The position numbers were made by a program, and so were the translations under genes. The notes beneath the pieces were generated by a model. It had not been told where the DNA came from. It made no database searches and was given only the letters and a program-made list of their open reading frames with translations. Of a stretch of 30,092 nucleotides of DNA, positions 22,636 through 30,092 are shown in pieces. Origin of the DNA: Eutrophocola sp963925675 (GTDB lineage: Bacteria; Pseudomonadota; Gammaproteobacteria; Pseudomonadales; Pseudohongiellaceae); assembly GCA_963925675.1 (NCBI GenBank), contig CAWUSW010000065.1:1-30092 (forward strand). Reading direction: 5' to 3'. Position 1 is the first letter of the stretch. The number at the start of each line of letters is the position of its first letter.

Positions 22636-25005
22636 CTATTCGGCTGCCAGAACCTGTTCGTTATCGACCACTGTCTGATAGCGAAAAGCTTCACTATTCA
22701 CAATGCCTTCCACAATGGAGTAGAAGCGATAATCATTCTCCTGAGCTTGAGTGACGATACGACGCACTGTCGGCATATCAAAATAAGCGACACGTCGGCC
22801 CAAAGCAAAAGTCATCAGTTTTTCCGTCAGGGTCTGCACCAGCAAGTTAGGTCTGTTTATAAGTGCCTGACTCAGTTGCGTAGGGTTATTGACCGGCGTG
22901 CCATCTACCAGCTCGCCGCTGGAGTCTATCAATTCACCTGCATCAATGTCTTTCTCCCGCCAACCGCCCACGGCATCGAAATTTTCCAGGGCAAAGCCCA
23001 GAGGATCCATGAGGCCGTGGCAACCATTACAGTTCGGATTGGCGCGGTGAGTTTCCAGTCGCTCCCGCACAGTGCGCGCTGGCAAGCCGGCTTCGTTTTC
23101 CGGGAACGCTTCAACATCAGGCGGGGGATTTGCCGGTGGCGTCCCGGTTAGATAGCTCAGAATCCAGGCGCCGCGCAACACTGGTGCAGTACGATTGGGA
23201 TAGGAGGTCACCATCAGCACCGCGGCTTTACCCAAAAGCCCATGGCGACTGGGATTATCCAGTGTGACTTCACGGAATCTGTCACCCTGAACATCCGGAA
23301 TATCATAGTGCAGGGCAAGGCGCTCATTGATGTAGCTTGTTGGTGAGGACAACAGCTCCAACACATTGTGATTACCCAGCAATATATGGCTCAAAAATAA
23401 TTCCACTTCCTGCTGCGCTGCGTTGCGCAATTCCTTGTCAACGTTTGGAAATAACAGAGGGTCAGGATTGAAGCCCTCCAGTTCCTGTAATTCCAGCCAC
23501 TGGCGTGCGAAATTATTGACCAGGGCTTCAGCCCTGGGATCTGCCAGCATGCGATGAATCTGGTTATTCATTACACCGGAGTCGCTCAAGCGGCCTTGTT
23601 CCGCCAGAGAAAGTAACTCTTCGTCCGGCAGTCTGCTCCATAAAAAGAAGGACAGACGTGAGGCCAGGGCATAGTCATCCAAAGGGAAAGTCATGCCCAC
23701 TGGCAAATCAGCAGGTGGGGGTTCTGCCCGATAGAGAAATTTCGGGCTTACCAGAATTGGTAGTAAACCGGTGCGAATGCCCAGGTCAAAATCGCCCAGC
23801 TCGCGTCCCCGTCGGTAGAACTCCATTGTTATATCCAGCTCGCCAGTTTGCAGTGGTCTACGGAAGGCGCGGGCGGCAATGGTGCCCAGTATTTGTTCAG
23901 CGCAGCCCGCTTCCTGACTGCTACTGAGAGGCTGGCAAAGAAATATTTTTTCCCGGCTTGCGGTGTTACCAATGCCGGAAACCTCAATAGGGCCGGCTAC
24001 TTCAAGGCGCCGTGGCGACATGATGCGGCTGTCGCCACCGCCGGGTGTGAATGGCTGAAAAATATCATCGGCTTCAACCAATGAACGCGCCATAAATGTC
24101 AGTGCCACTTTATGCTGACCGGCGCTTATCGGAATCATAATGCCCTGCAATGCAGAATTAAGTTCTGCGATAGCCGGTGCCAGTTGTTGGTCAACCTCTC
24201 GCATATCGGCATCACCACCCACATCATGGGACCAGACTTCTTCGTCATCGATAAACAGCAGTACCTTGTGCCTGTATTCCAGACCGGGGGTATAGTCACC
24301 CGTGACCAGCCCGTCTACTCTGAATTCATACATGCCATCCAGCGGGAAATAATGGTCGGCAACAATACCGCCTCGAGTCCCTAGGGGCATGCGCGCATCA
24401 TGCCGGGATTGATTCACTTCGCCTTCCGAATAATAGGAAGTGACTTCGGCTTTGCCGGCGGGGTCACCAACCGCCATGGCGGCAACCGTGCGGGCCGCAG
24501 AAACATATTGATCAACAAATGAGGGTGTTTCACTGAGCACGCTGGCGATGTTGTCGAAACCATCACTCATATCATCTCTGGGCAGCAAATCAGCGGCATT
24601 AATCTCCAGGTCAAACAGGTCTTCGATAACATTCTGGTATTCCGTGCGATTAAGTCTGCGCATATCCACATAACCAGGAATAACATTCGGCTGTCCATCC
24701 AGTTCGCCTTCAAGCCAGCTGACCAGATTTATATAGTCATTTTCTCCGGGTTTATCCTGGCCTGGAGGGGGCATCATGCGCCCGCGCAGTTTGCGCACTA
24801 TTTTTTCAAAAACTTCTGGTTCCTGACTGATGGAGTCAGCATCGAATAGTTCCAGGGATAGCTCCCCGGCCCAGTCTTCAGAATTATGGCAATCGTTGCA
24901 GAATTGATCGAGCACTGCCCAGTGGCTCTCACCTTCCGCTGCCAGAAGGCGCGGGGCTGTAGTGACTATCAGTAAGAAGCATGTGAGGGAGCAGAATTTT
25001 TTCAT
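22636..25005 (-). CDS. DUF1592/DUF1587/DUF1588/DUF1585/DUF1595 haem-binding exported protein
   Basis: This 789-aa protein has a signal peptide (cleavage after LAA near residue 23) and then a cytochrome-like domain: CNDCH (C36, C39, H40) with distal Met candidates in RGRMMPPPGQDKP. DUF1587 follows (MRRLNRTEYQNVIEDLF), a carbohydrate-binding-like stretch, DUF1595 (ILGTIAARAFRRPLQTGEL), DUF1592 (LLPILVSPKFLYRAEPPP...LASRLSFFLWSRLPDEELL), DUF1588 (HGLLGKAAVLMVTSYPNRTA and the second haem motif NCNGCHG at C659/C662/H663, then MDPLGFALENFDAVGGWR) and DUF1585 at the C-terminus. Two CxxCH motifs imply covalent c-type haem and electron transfer in the periplasm. The substrate is unknown. The ATG overlaps the stop of the upstream MBL-like gene by 4 bases (ATGA), so translation is coupled. 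Confidence 0.92.
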   Translation of the reverse strand: MKKFCSLTCFLLIVTTAPRLLAAEGESHWAVLDQFCNDCHNSEDWAGELSLELFDADSISQEPEVFEKIVRKLRGRMMPPPGQDKPGENDYINLVSWLEGELDGQPNVIPGYVDMRRLNRTEYQNVIEDLFDLEINAADLLPRDDMSDGFDNIASVLSETPSFVDQYVSAARTVAAMAVGDPAGKAEVTSYYSEGEVNQSRHDARMPLGTRGGIVADHYFPLDGMYEFRVDGLVTGDYTPGLEYRHKVLLFIDDEEVWSHDVGGDADMREVDQQLAPAIAELNSALQGIMIPISAGQHKVALTFMARSLVEADDIFQPFTPGGGDSRIMSPRRLEVAGPIEVSGIGNTASREKIFLCQPLSSSQEAGCAEQILGTIAARAFRRPLQTGELDITMEFYRRGRELGDFDLGIRTGLLPILVSPKFLYRAEPPPADLPVGMTFPLDDYALASRLSFFLWSRLPDEELLSLAEQGRLSDSGVMNNQIHRMLADPRAEALVNNFARQWLELQELEGFNPDPLLFPNVDKELRNAAQQEVELFLSHILLGNHNVLELLSSPTSYINERLALHYDIPDVQGDRFREVTLDNPSRHGLLGKAAVLMVTSYPNRTAPVLRGAWILSYLTGTPPANPPPDVEAFPENEAGLPARTVRERLETHRANPNCNGCHGLMDPLGFALENFDAVGGWREKDIDAGELIDSSGELVDGTPVNNPTQLSQALINRPNLLVQTLTEKLMTFALGRRVAYFDMPTVRRIVTQAQENDYRFYSIVEGIVNSEAFRYQTVVDNEQVLAAE

Positions 25006-26054
25006 ACGAAATATACATCCCGGGTATAGCGAATGTGATTCACCAGCCCTTTCCAGACTTGCAGCAGAAATAGTTCAGGGTCGCCACGTTCGGCGCTATA
25101 CGCCTGGGCCGGATTGGTGGCCAGAAACTCCTCAAAGCTTTTTGCTTCAGAATAGGCAATTTCCACCTTGGCTAAAATATTGCGGCACATATCCCGCTGC
25201 GCTATTACGGCGCTGCGCTGCTGCGGTTCGCCACTGGCCGGAATGATCAGGGTTTGTTCGTCAGCCAGAGCAAGAATGGCTTCACTGGCATCGAGCATGC
25301 CGCCAATCCAGCCACCGGTACTGTAGTCAATTATCGGCCAGCTATTCACCGCCAGCAGGTCGCTCACTACCAGCACATTAGCGCTGCGGAAAAACACATA
25401 AATATCGCCATCGGTATGCGCCCTGGGCAACACGCCAAGTTCGACAGTTTCAAGGCCGGTTTCAATAGCATCAGTTTCATAGAAAGTACGGGTGGGCAGG
25501 GCATGTTCAGGTCTGGGTGTGTAGTGGCGGTTTTCCCAGTCAACAGTGAAGGTATTGCTCATCCACAGACGCGTATTTTCATGAGCAATAATTTCCGTGA
25601 GTGCAGAACTGACGATTTCGTTTAGAGCGCTGTGTTCATGGCGCCAGTTGGTATTGATCAGGGTTTTGATAGTGCCGGTAGTCGAGAGGGTACTGGCTTC
25701 ATCAAAAAGCTGTTCACTGAATTGGGCAGAACCGCCATCGGTAAGAAGGAGGCCCTCAGGGCTGTTAAGTGCAACTATATTAGTACCAGCACCACTTAGC
25801 AGAAACAGGTTTTCTGCCAGGGCACGGATCCCGAGATCATAGCTTGGTGCCAGCTGGGCAAACGCGGGCAGGGGACTTGTTTCCAGCATCGCCCCGAGGG
25901 CAGTTAGCTGCAACAATTTGCGCCGCTTAAGTGACGGGGGACTACTTGTTCGGTGCCTGGGGCTTAATGACAATGCCATAGTAGGATGCTGATATTTCAA
26001 AAAAAGAAAAGTCATAATTACTGGCAAGGAAATATGCCGGTAATCGATACTCAT
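25002..26054 (-). CDS. Exported MBL-fold protein with altered metal motif
   Basis: The frame gives 350 aa; starts at residue 14 or 26 are also possible and none has a good ribosome site. Residues 43-65 look like a Tat/Sec signal (KRRKLLQLTALGAM...PAFA). The mature part follows the exported MBL family with IIAHENTRLWMSN, ALPTRTFYETDAI, the RAHTDGDIYVFFRSANVLVV segment (H213) and D232. The first zinc motif, normally THWHxE(Q/H), is TNWRHEH (residues 135-141): the first two His are Asn and Arg. The later P-G-H-G position reads PASGEP. It may have lost hydrolase activity or bind metal differently. It is the first gene of the operon and overlaps the DUF1592 start by 4 bases. Confidence 0.8.
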   Translation of the reverse strand: MSIDYRHISLPVIMTFLFLKYQHPTMALSLSPRHRTSSPPSLKRRKLLQLTALGAMLETSPLPAFAQLAPSYDLGIRALAENLFLLSGAGTNIVALNSPEGLLLTDGGSAQFSEQLFDEASTLSTTGTIKTLINTNWRHEHSALNEIVSSALTEIIAHENTRLWMSNTFTVDWENRHYTPRPEHALPTRTFYETDAIETGLETVELGVLPRAHTDGDIYVFFRSANVLVVSDLLAVNSWPIIDYSTGGWIGGMLDASEAILALADEQTLIIPASGEPQQRSAVIAQRDMCRNILAKVEIAYSEAKSFEEFLATNPAQAYSAERGDPELFLLQVWKGLVNHIRYTRDVYFV

Positions 26055-26337
26055 AAGTTAACCAATCAAGCCGAAAAATGCTATTAATTGATATGTTTAT
26101 ACTGCGTGTATGAGAGGCAGTCTTGGGTCAAAGGCGCACATTAACAGTATTTTTAATTATCACTTCTTTTCATAAACCACCTGATACTTTCAATCCGTAG
26201 CGTCCCTCTATAGAGGCAGATCTGACTTCGGCAAAATTGAGGTGCAGTTCTCATTTTGCTGTTTATTGACAAAAGCATGTCAACTCATCCACTGAAGGGA
26301 CGTTTAGTTATATTTAAAAGCCTATAGGAATAAAACA

Positions 26338-26778
26338 ATGATAAGACTCAATATATTGCTTAGCTGCTTACTGATGTTGTGGATCAATCAGGCTCAGGCT
26401 CATCATTCTTTTTCCATTTATGACATTGATAACAAGATAGCGTTGACGGGGATGATAAGAGCCTTCACTTTTACCAATCCGCATATCAAGCTGACAGTTG
26501 AAGTAGCCGGTGAGAAAGGCAGTAAAGAAATCTGGCACATTGAAAGTTTGAATGTAGGCCGTTGGGAGCGCGCGGGCCACCCACGTGATATTGCCAGTGT
26601 CGGCGAAAATGTCACCGTCCTGGGATGGCCGGCAAGAAATGGCACAGACGAAATGTTACTCAGCACGATAATTACCGATCGAAGCAAGACGGTGTTAATA
26701 GATAAGGTACGGCAACGCAAGGCCCGGGAAAACCTCCCCCTTCAGGGACGCTTGCAACTTAGCAACTTAAAAAAATAA
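26338..26778 (+). CDS. DUF6152 exported protein with repeat-derived C-terminus
   Basis: This 146-aa protein has a signal peptide ending AQA, so the mature chain starts HHSFSIYDIDNKIALTGMI, with the NPH motif in FTFTNPHIKLTVEV (H49; mature residue 28) and WHIESLNVGRWERAG. It is the second of three stand-alone DUF6152 genes here. AGGA lies 8 bases before the ATG. The last residues (GRLQLSNLKK) and the stop codon are encoded by the left arm and loop of the perfect inverted repeat at 26744-26802, so the original C-terminus has probably been replaced. It is followed after 136 bp by the partner-family gene at 26915 and then a further DUF6152 gene, all on this strand. Confidence 0.87.
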   Translation: MIRLNILLSCLLMLWINQAQAHHSFSIYDIDNKIALTGMIRAFTFTNPHIKLTVEVAGEKGSKEIWHIESLNVGRWERAGHPRDIASVGENVTVLGWPARNGTDEMLLSTIITDRSKTVLIDKVRQRKARENLPLQGRLQLSNLKK

Positions 26779-26802
26779 AGTTGCTAAGTTGCAAGCGTCC
26801 CT
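26744..26802. repeat. Perfect 25-bp inverted repeat overlapping a gene end
   Basis: Arms 26744-26768 and 26778-26802 are perfectly complementary around a 9-base A-rich loop. The stem starts AGGGACGCTTGCAACTTAGC and the other arm ends GCAAGCGTCCCT. The TAA stop of the DUF6152 gene (26776-26778) falls in the loop. It can act as a strong transcript hairpin although no T-run follows. A degenerate copy lies at 17131-17201. Confidence 0.9.
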
Positions 26803-26914
26803 ACTAAAACCAATATCCGCGCTGGATCGATAGTAGAAATCAAAAAATTCTATCTCTTTATCAAAGCACGGTGTTTGTTATAGGATTACAGGGCTAAATT
26901 TTTCGGGGGAAGGT

Positions 26915-27796
26915 ATGAGAAGCATTCAATACAAGTCTGTACCACAGGTTTTCGGAATTTCCATTTTTCTGCTATCACTTATTAATTTGAATGGCGCTGT
27001 TGCTGCCAATCTTCCGGCTTTTGAAAACCTGCCGGACTGGAGCGGTACCTGGTCGCGTCGTGGCGGCACTGTTTTTGATCGTGGTACCTGGACCCTGAAT
27101 GGTCAGCCTGCCGATCCGAGTACGCCGGGGTCAGGGGTTAGTGGTCTGGGGACTCGGGCGCATCCTCCTTATAACGATGAATGGGAAGCCATTTATCAGG
27201 AACATCTGGCGCTGCGCGATGCCGGGCTTTTTCCAGATCCTTTAACACGTTGCATTTCTCATGGCTTCCCGCGCATCTTTAACGCACTGGCTCCTGTGGA
27301 GTTTGTCGTGCGTCCAGAGCAAACCTGGATTCTTGCCGAACATACCCGTGCCACCATGCGTATCTATACAGACGGCACGCAACATCCACCGGAAGAGGCA
27401 CGCTGGCATAATTTTTATGGGCATTCTGTCGGCCATTGGGAAGGAGAGCCCGCAGCGGGTAATCAGACTTTAGTGTTCAGCACCGTCGCGTTGAAAAGCT
27501 GGCGCGATGGCGACAGTGTGCTGGATCGCAGTGGACTGGTACTGAGTGACCAGGCTCATGCCACTACACGTATCCGCCGTACCGAAGAAAACGGAGAAGA
27601 CCTTTTGCTGGTAGAAATCACCCTGGAAGATCCGCTGGCTTTGACACAACCCTGGATAGTGGAAAAACGCTTTTACAAGGATGCCGCCAATACACGCATC
27701 TTTGACTATGAATGTAACGAATATAATCGCGCTATTGTTGATGATCAGGGGCGCAGTCTGATACTGGATGAAGACGGCAAAGTGCTTAACTATTAA
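26915..27796 (+). CDS. Exported DUF6152-partner-family protein
   Basis: This 293-aa protein has a signal peptide (cleavage near AVA-ANL) and a good GGGGAAGG ribosome site. It follows the partner-family order: NLPDWSGTWSRRGG, PLTRCISHGFPRIFNALAPV (compare IRCLPDNFLRAYGLPHLLKF in 14981-15826), the HSVGHWEGEPAAGNQTLVFS version of the GDTLVIDT motif, SVLDRSGLVLSDQAHATTRI, ITLEDPLALTQPWIVEKRFY, and a tail with a Cys (YECNEYNRA). It has drifted from the consensus at GDTL (here NQTL). It sits between two DUF6152 genes and starts 136 bp after the first. The function is unknown; a beta-rich periplasmic fold is likely. Confidence 0.8.
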   Translation: MRSIQYKSVPQVFGISIFLLSLINLNGAVAANLPAFENLPDWSGTWSRRGGTVFDRGTWTLNGQPADPSTPGSGVSGLGTRAHPPYNDEWEAIYQEHLALRDAGLFPDPLTRCISHGFPRIFNALAPVEFVVRPEQTWILAEHTRATMRIYTDGTQHPPEEARWHNFYGHSVGHWEGEPAAGNQTLVFSTVALKSWRDGDSVLDRSGLVLSDQAHATTRIRRTEENGEDLLLVEITLEDPLALTQPWIVEKRFYKDAANTRIFDYECNEYNRAIVDDQGRSLILDEDGKVLNY

Positions 27797-27840
27797 TCAG
27801 TTTGATAATAATTAAAAGATATTCCTTGAGGGTTATCAGA

Positions 27841-28227
27841 ATGAAAAGTTTGTTGAAAATTACAGGGTCTGTTGCAGTAGCAACATTAATACTAATGGCG
27901 TGGCAGGTATCTTTTGCTCATCATTCCACAGTGGGGCAGATTGAAGAATTTTCCATTGAGATTTCCGGGGTGGTGAAGGAGTTTCAGTTCAAGAACCCGC
28001 ATTCCTGGATTCAGGTTATGGTTGAAGAGGAAAATGGTGAGCAAATCGAATGGAGCGTGGAATGGCTGATTCCGAATATTCTTATGCGTCAGGGCTATAA
28101 CCCGTCAACCTTCAAAGCTGGTGATGAAGTAAGAGTGCGTATGCGTCAGCATGTGAGCGGCTCTCCCATGGGCGAGTTTGATGGCGCGGTGAAAGCTGAT
28201 GGCAGCATCGTTGGCCGTTGGGACTAG
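27841..28227 (+). CDS. DUF6152 exported protein
   Basis: I start it at 27841 (128 aa) because GAGGG precedes this ATG and the signal peptide begins there; the longer frame from 27802 adds an untypical leader. The signal ends SFA, so the mature chain begins HHSTVGQIEEFSIEISGVVK, then FKNPHSWIQVMVEE (H54; mature residue 28), IEWSVEWLIPNILMRQGYNP, and DEVRVRMRQHVSGSPMGEFD. The two His at the predicted mature start and the NPH motif match the other three family members. It follows the partner-family gene at 26915 by 44 bp and is the last gene of the plus-strand unit, converging with the cytochrome c gene (48 bp between stops, no clear hairpin). Confidence 0.87.
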   Translation: MKSLLKITGSVAVATLILMAWQVSFAHHSTVGQIEEFSIEISGVVKEFQFKNPHSWIQVMVEEENGEQIEWSVEWLIPNILMRQGYNPSTFKAGDEVRVRMRQHVSGSPMGEFDGAVKADGSIVGRWD

Positions 28228-28275
28228 TTACTGAATTATTTTTATTAATGACGATAAATAGTTTACTGGCACTAT

Positions 28276-28707
28276 TTACTGCCAGGGAAGAGGGATCAGG
28301 TTCAGCGTCTCGATATGTCCTTCAATAGCAGTGTCCCCAGGTTCAATTTCATTCCTGGATAAAATAAAAGAGATGACTTCGGTATATTGTTGCATTGACA
28401 TGGACATGACATTGTCCGGCGGCATTTTCTCGTAGGTATTTTGCACCAGCTCACCCAGGGTTTTTCCCTTCCAGGTGTTTTTAAAAAAACTGCCCCGCAG
28501 TGGGGTGCCAAATTGACCGTTACTTAAACGGCTGCCATGACAGATCTGGCAGGTTTCCTTATAGATTGCTTCACCATTAGCAACTTGCTCTGCGGTAAAT
28601 TCAATGCTCTCCTGAGCCTGAACTGATTGTCCAGGCAGAGGCAGGATCGTCATTGTCAGCATGAAAAGGCTTGTCAGGGACTTCAAGAAATTACTGCGAG
28701 TGTTCAT
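28276..28707 (-). CDS. Periplasmic monohaem cytochrome c
   Basis: The ATG at 28707 gives 143 aa; a TTG at 28749 would give an odd leader before the signal peptide. The signal peptide covers about residues 1-32 (cleavage after VQA), then EQVANGEAIYKETCQICHGS carries one haem motif (C53, C56, H57), with probable distal Met in YEKMPPDNV (M95). It is a class I cytochrome c, size and layout as in cytochrome c5/c6-like and dehydrogenase-linked types. Electron carrier role in the periplasm is expected; partners may be the PQQ dehydrogenase or the DUF1592 protein, which is inference. It follows the PepSY gene by 76 bp on the same strand, so both may be driven by the Fur-controlled promoter. Confidence 0.88.
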   Translation of the reverse strand: MNTRSNFLKSLTSLFMLTMTILPLPGQSVQAQESIEFTAEQVANGEAIYKETCQICHGSRLSNGQFGTPLRGSFFKNTWKGKTLGELVQNTYEKMPPDNVMSMSMQQYTEVISFILSRNEIEPGDTAIEGHIETLNLIPLPWQ

Positions 28708-28783
28708 CAAGGAAGTTTCCGGATTTTCAAAACACGCAATGGTAATCAAGCGTGCCGCAAAAAACCACTATGAAAAAAAGTGC

Positions 28784-29971
28784 TTAACCAGGTGAAAGCT
28801 TTCTTTTCCTGAAAAGTGGAGAAAGCAGACGTCGCCAGGCCAGCGCAAGTCCGGTCCACACCATGAATATACTGCTTAAAGAAACCAGGCCGGCAATGGT
28901 TTGCCCCCAAAACCCTAATACTTCACCAGTGTGCAAAAAGCGCACGATGGAACGGGTTTTACGTCCTGGCGATTGGCTGGAGAAAGGCTGCCAGGCAGTT
29001 ATATCACCACTTTCCCTGTCCAGGACCATATTATGGCGCAGGTGGGGTTGGCCACCGTTACCCTGATCAATAGCAAGGTTCACCGTTGGATTGTGATCGC
29101 GTGGAAGACTTAGACTGATTTGTCGCCACTTGTCTTCGGAAGAATCCAGATAGTGTGCAGCATTGGCATAGAGTGCCTGCAGTGACTGGTACTCAGCTTG
29201 TTTTGCTGGCACAGACCCTGTTGCTTCAATAGCTCTATTTAAAGCAGGTGTTATAGCTGATACTGGCGCTGCACCACGCCTTGGCACTTCTTCACCATAG
29301 ACCTGATACACCAGGTTATTAGCCCAGGGATAGTAGAAAACACTGGCAGTAGCCACGACGAATACCAAGGGAATCGCTGACCAGAATCCCATCACGTGAT
29401 GCCAGTTAAAATCCCGGGCCTTGCTGATGCCGCCAGTATTACGGAACAGCAAGCGTATCCTGAATGCGCCCAATTTCCAGATTTTCGGAAACCATAGATA
29501 GAAACCGCTGAAGATTAAAAACAGGAAGATAAGATTGCTGGCACCGGTAATGGCTCGCGCGGTGTCACGGTTTTCGCCACTCAAATTAAACCAGCGATGA
29601 ATGCCGGTAACAGTACTAAAAAAATGTTCCAGAGATTCACTGCCTGTTTCCATGGCTTCCCCTGTTAGAGGGTTCAGACTAAAACCTCCACGCCTGCCAG
29701 CTGAAAATGTCACCGGGGCACCAGGATCATTAGTGATCACAATGGAGGTAGGGGAGTTGTCCGGGTATTCTGTATTAGCGATGAAAAACAGTTGATCGAG
29801 GGTCAGTCGCTGTTGTCCCTGTGCGTCTGAAAGGAAGTCGCTTTGCTCGGCCCATGCCAGAATCTGTCTTTCATAGGTGAGCAGGACACCGGTAACTGAC
29901 ATCATCAGGATGACCAGACCGGCAAGAACACCTGAAACCAGGTGTGACCAAAAAAACACTTTTCGGAACAT
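28784..29971 (-). CDS. PepSY-associated membrane protein (iron-regulated)
   Basis: This 395-aa protein has the PepSY_TM architecture: an N-terminal membrane helix (WSHLVSGVLAGLVILMMSVT), a periplasmic domain with PVTFSAGRRGGFSLNPLTGE, a pair of membrane helices (ASNLIFLFLIFSGFYLWFPK and HHVMGFWSAIPLVFVVATAS), a second PepSY domain, and a final helix (FLHTGEVLGFWGQTIAGLVS...). His residues in GIHRWF, DFNWHHVMGF and FLHTGE are the conserved set that may bind haem. Relatives sit beside TonB receptors and act as ferric-siderophore reductases or in iron uptake. A Fur box lies 46 bp upstream, which supports iron-repressed expression. Any paired receptor gene would lie beyond the right edge. Confidence 0.88.
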   Translation of the reverse strand: MFRKVFFWSHLVSGVLAGLVILMMSVTGVLLTYERQILAWAEQSDFLSDAQGQQRLTLDQLFFIANTEYPDNSPTSIVITNDPGAPVTFSAGRRGGFSLNPLTGEAMETGSESLEHFFSTVTGIHRWFNLSGENRDTARAITGASNLIFLFLIFSGFYLWFPKIWKLGAFRIRLLFRNTGGISKARDFNWHHVMGFWSAIPLVFVVATASVFYYPWANNLVYQVYGEEVPRRGAAPVSAITPALNRAIEATGSVPAKQAEYQSLQALYANAAHYLDSSEDKWRQISLSLPRDHNPTVNLAIDQGNGGQPHLRHNMVLDRESGDITAWQPFSSQSPGRKTRSIVRFLHTGEVLGFWGQTIAGLVSLSSIFMVWTGLALAWRRLLSPLFRKRKLSPG

Positions 29972-30016
29972 TGAGTAGCAGCGGCTTATTAAGTAAATGC
30001 AATTAAGAATGTTATT

Positions 30017-30035
30017 CTAAATGATAACCATTATC
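30017..30035 (-). promoter_or_regulatory. Fur box upstream of the PepSY gene
   Basis: CTAAATGATAACCATTATC matches the 19-bp Fur consensus (GATAATGATAATCATTATC) at 15 of 19 positions, with 13 of the last 14 consecutive bases nearly identical (one T to C). It is centred about 55 bp before the ATG at 29971, a usual operator position. Confidence 0.85.
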
Positions 30036-30050
30036 AACTGTAAGCGGGCA

Positions 30051-30092
30051 TAGAGAGTAAGAGGTAAGAGGTAAGAGGTAAGAGGTAAGAGG
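30051..30092. repeat. 7-bp tandem array running off the window edge
   Basis: Five perfect copies of TAAGAGG (30058-30092) after one degenerate copy (TAGAGAG, 30051-30057). The unit equals GAGGTAA in another phase, one base from the GAGGCAA repeats in the sugar dehydrogenase signal peptide. The full copy number is unknown because the window ends. Confidence 0.9.

Noticed and set aside
28228..28275. Terminator between the convergent DUF6152 and cytochrome genes
   Set aside because: No stem of useful length followed by a T-run.
30051..30092. Tandem array considered as a CRISPR
   Set aside because: Units are 7 bp with no spacers; it is a simple tandem repeat.

Overview
The window looks like chromosomal DNA of a free-living, probably marine, gammaproteobacterium. 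This rests on Pseudomonas-type REP elements, a Fur box, a SirB2 protein, and a dense set of exported proteins (DUF6152, DUF1552/DUF1592 and SnoaL-like families) of the kind seen in OM182/Pseudohongiella/SAR92-like lineages. The lineage is an inference. Nearly half of the genes encode exported or membrane proteins. I saw no tRNA, rRNA, CRISPR array or phage module.

Layout. Positions 1-870 hold an ABC-exporter fragment that loses ABC homology just after the Walker A region; it may be a contig-end chimera. Positions 889-9551 carry two amidohydrolases (one like 2-pyrone-4,6-dicarboxylate lactonase), a SirB2 membrane protein, small exported proteins, a two-gene operon with three SnoaL-like domains, and a PQQ-type sugar dehydrogenase. 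Repeat-rich gaps separate them. Positions 9625-12111 form a minus-strand operon (MBL hydrolase, glycosyltransferase 2, sulfotransferase-like). Positions 12203-14523 pair a glycerate-kinase-like protein with a GlcD-type FAD dehydrogenase.

Positions 14543-18216 and 26338-28227 hold DUF6152 proteins with a partner family of exported proteins. In one gene (17206-18216) the two are fused. Between 15904 and 17201 lies a decayed mobile patch: the 3' remnant of a partner gene, a 55-aa Lys-rich protein, a cold-shock-domain protein, an attC-like integron site and an IS3-type transposase remnant. Positions 18498-19715 encode a site-2 protease with a CBS-like region. Positions 19739-26054 form a four-gene minus-strand operon: exported MBL-like protein with a degenerate metal motif, haem-binding DUF1592 protein, DUF1552 protein and exported ankyrin protein. 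The right end has a cytochrome c and a PepSY membrane protein behind a Fur box.

The strongest leads for undescribed biology are three. (1) All four DUF6152 domains are predicted to begin, after signal cleavage, with His-His-Ser and keep an Asn-Pro-His motif 26-27 residues later, as a histidine-brace copper site would require; they are genetically linked or fused to one partner family. (2) A family of 7-bp tandem repeats occurs both between genes and inside the signal-peptide codons of three unrelated genes. (3) A 25-bp inverted repeat forms the 3' end of one DUF6152 gene and abuts another.
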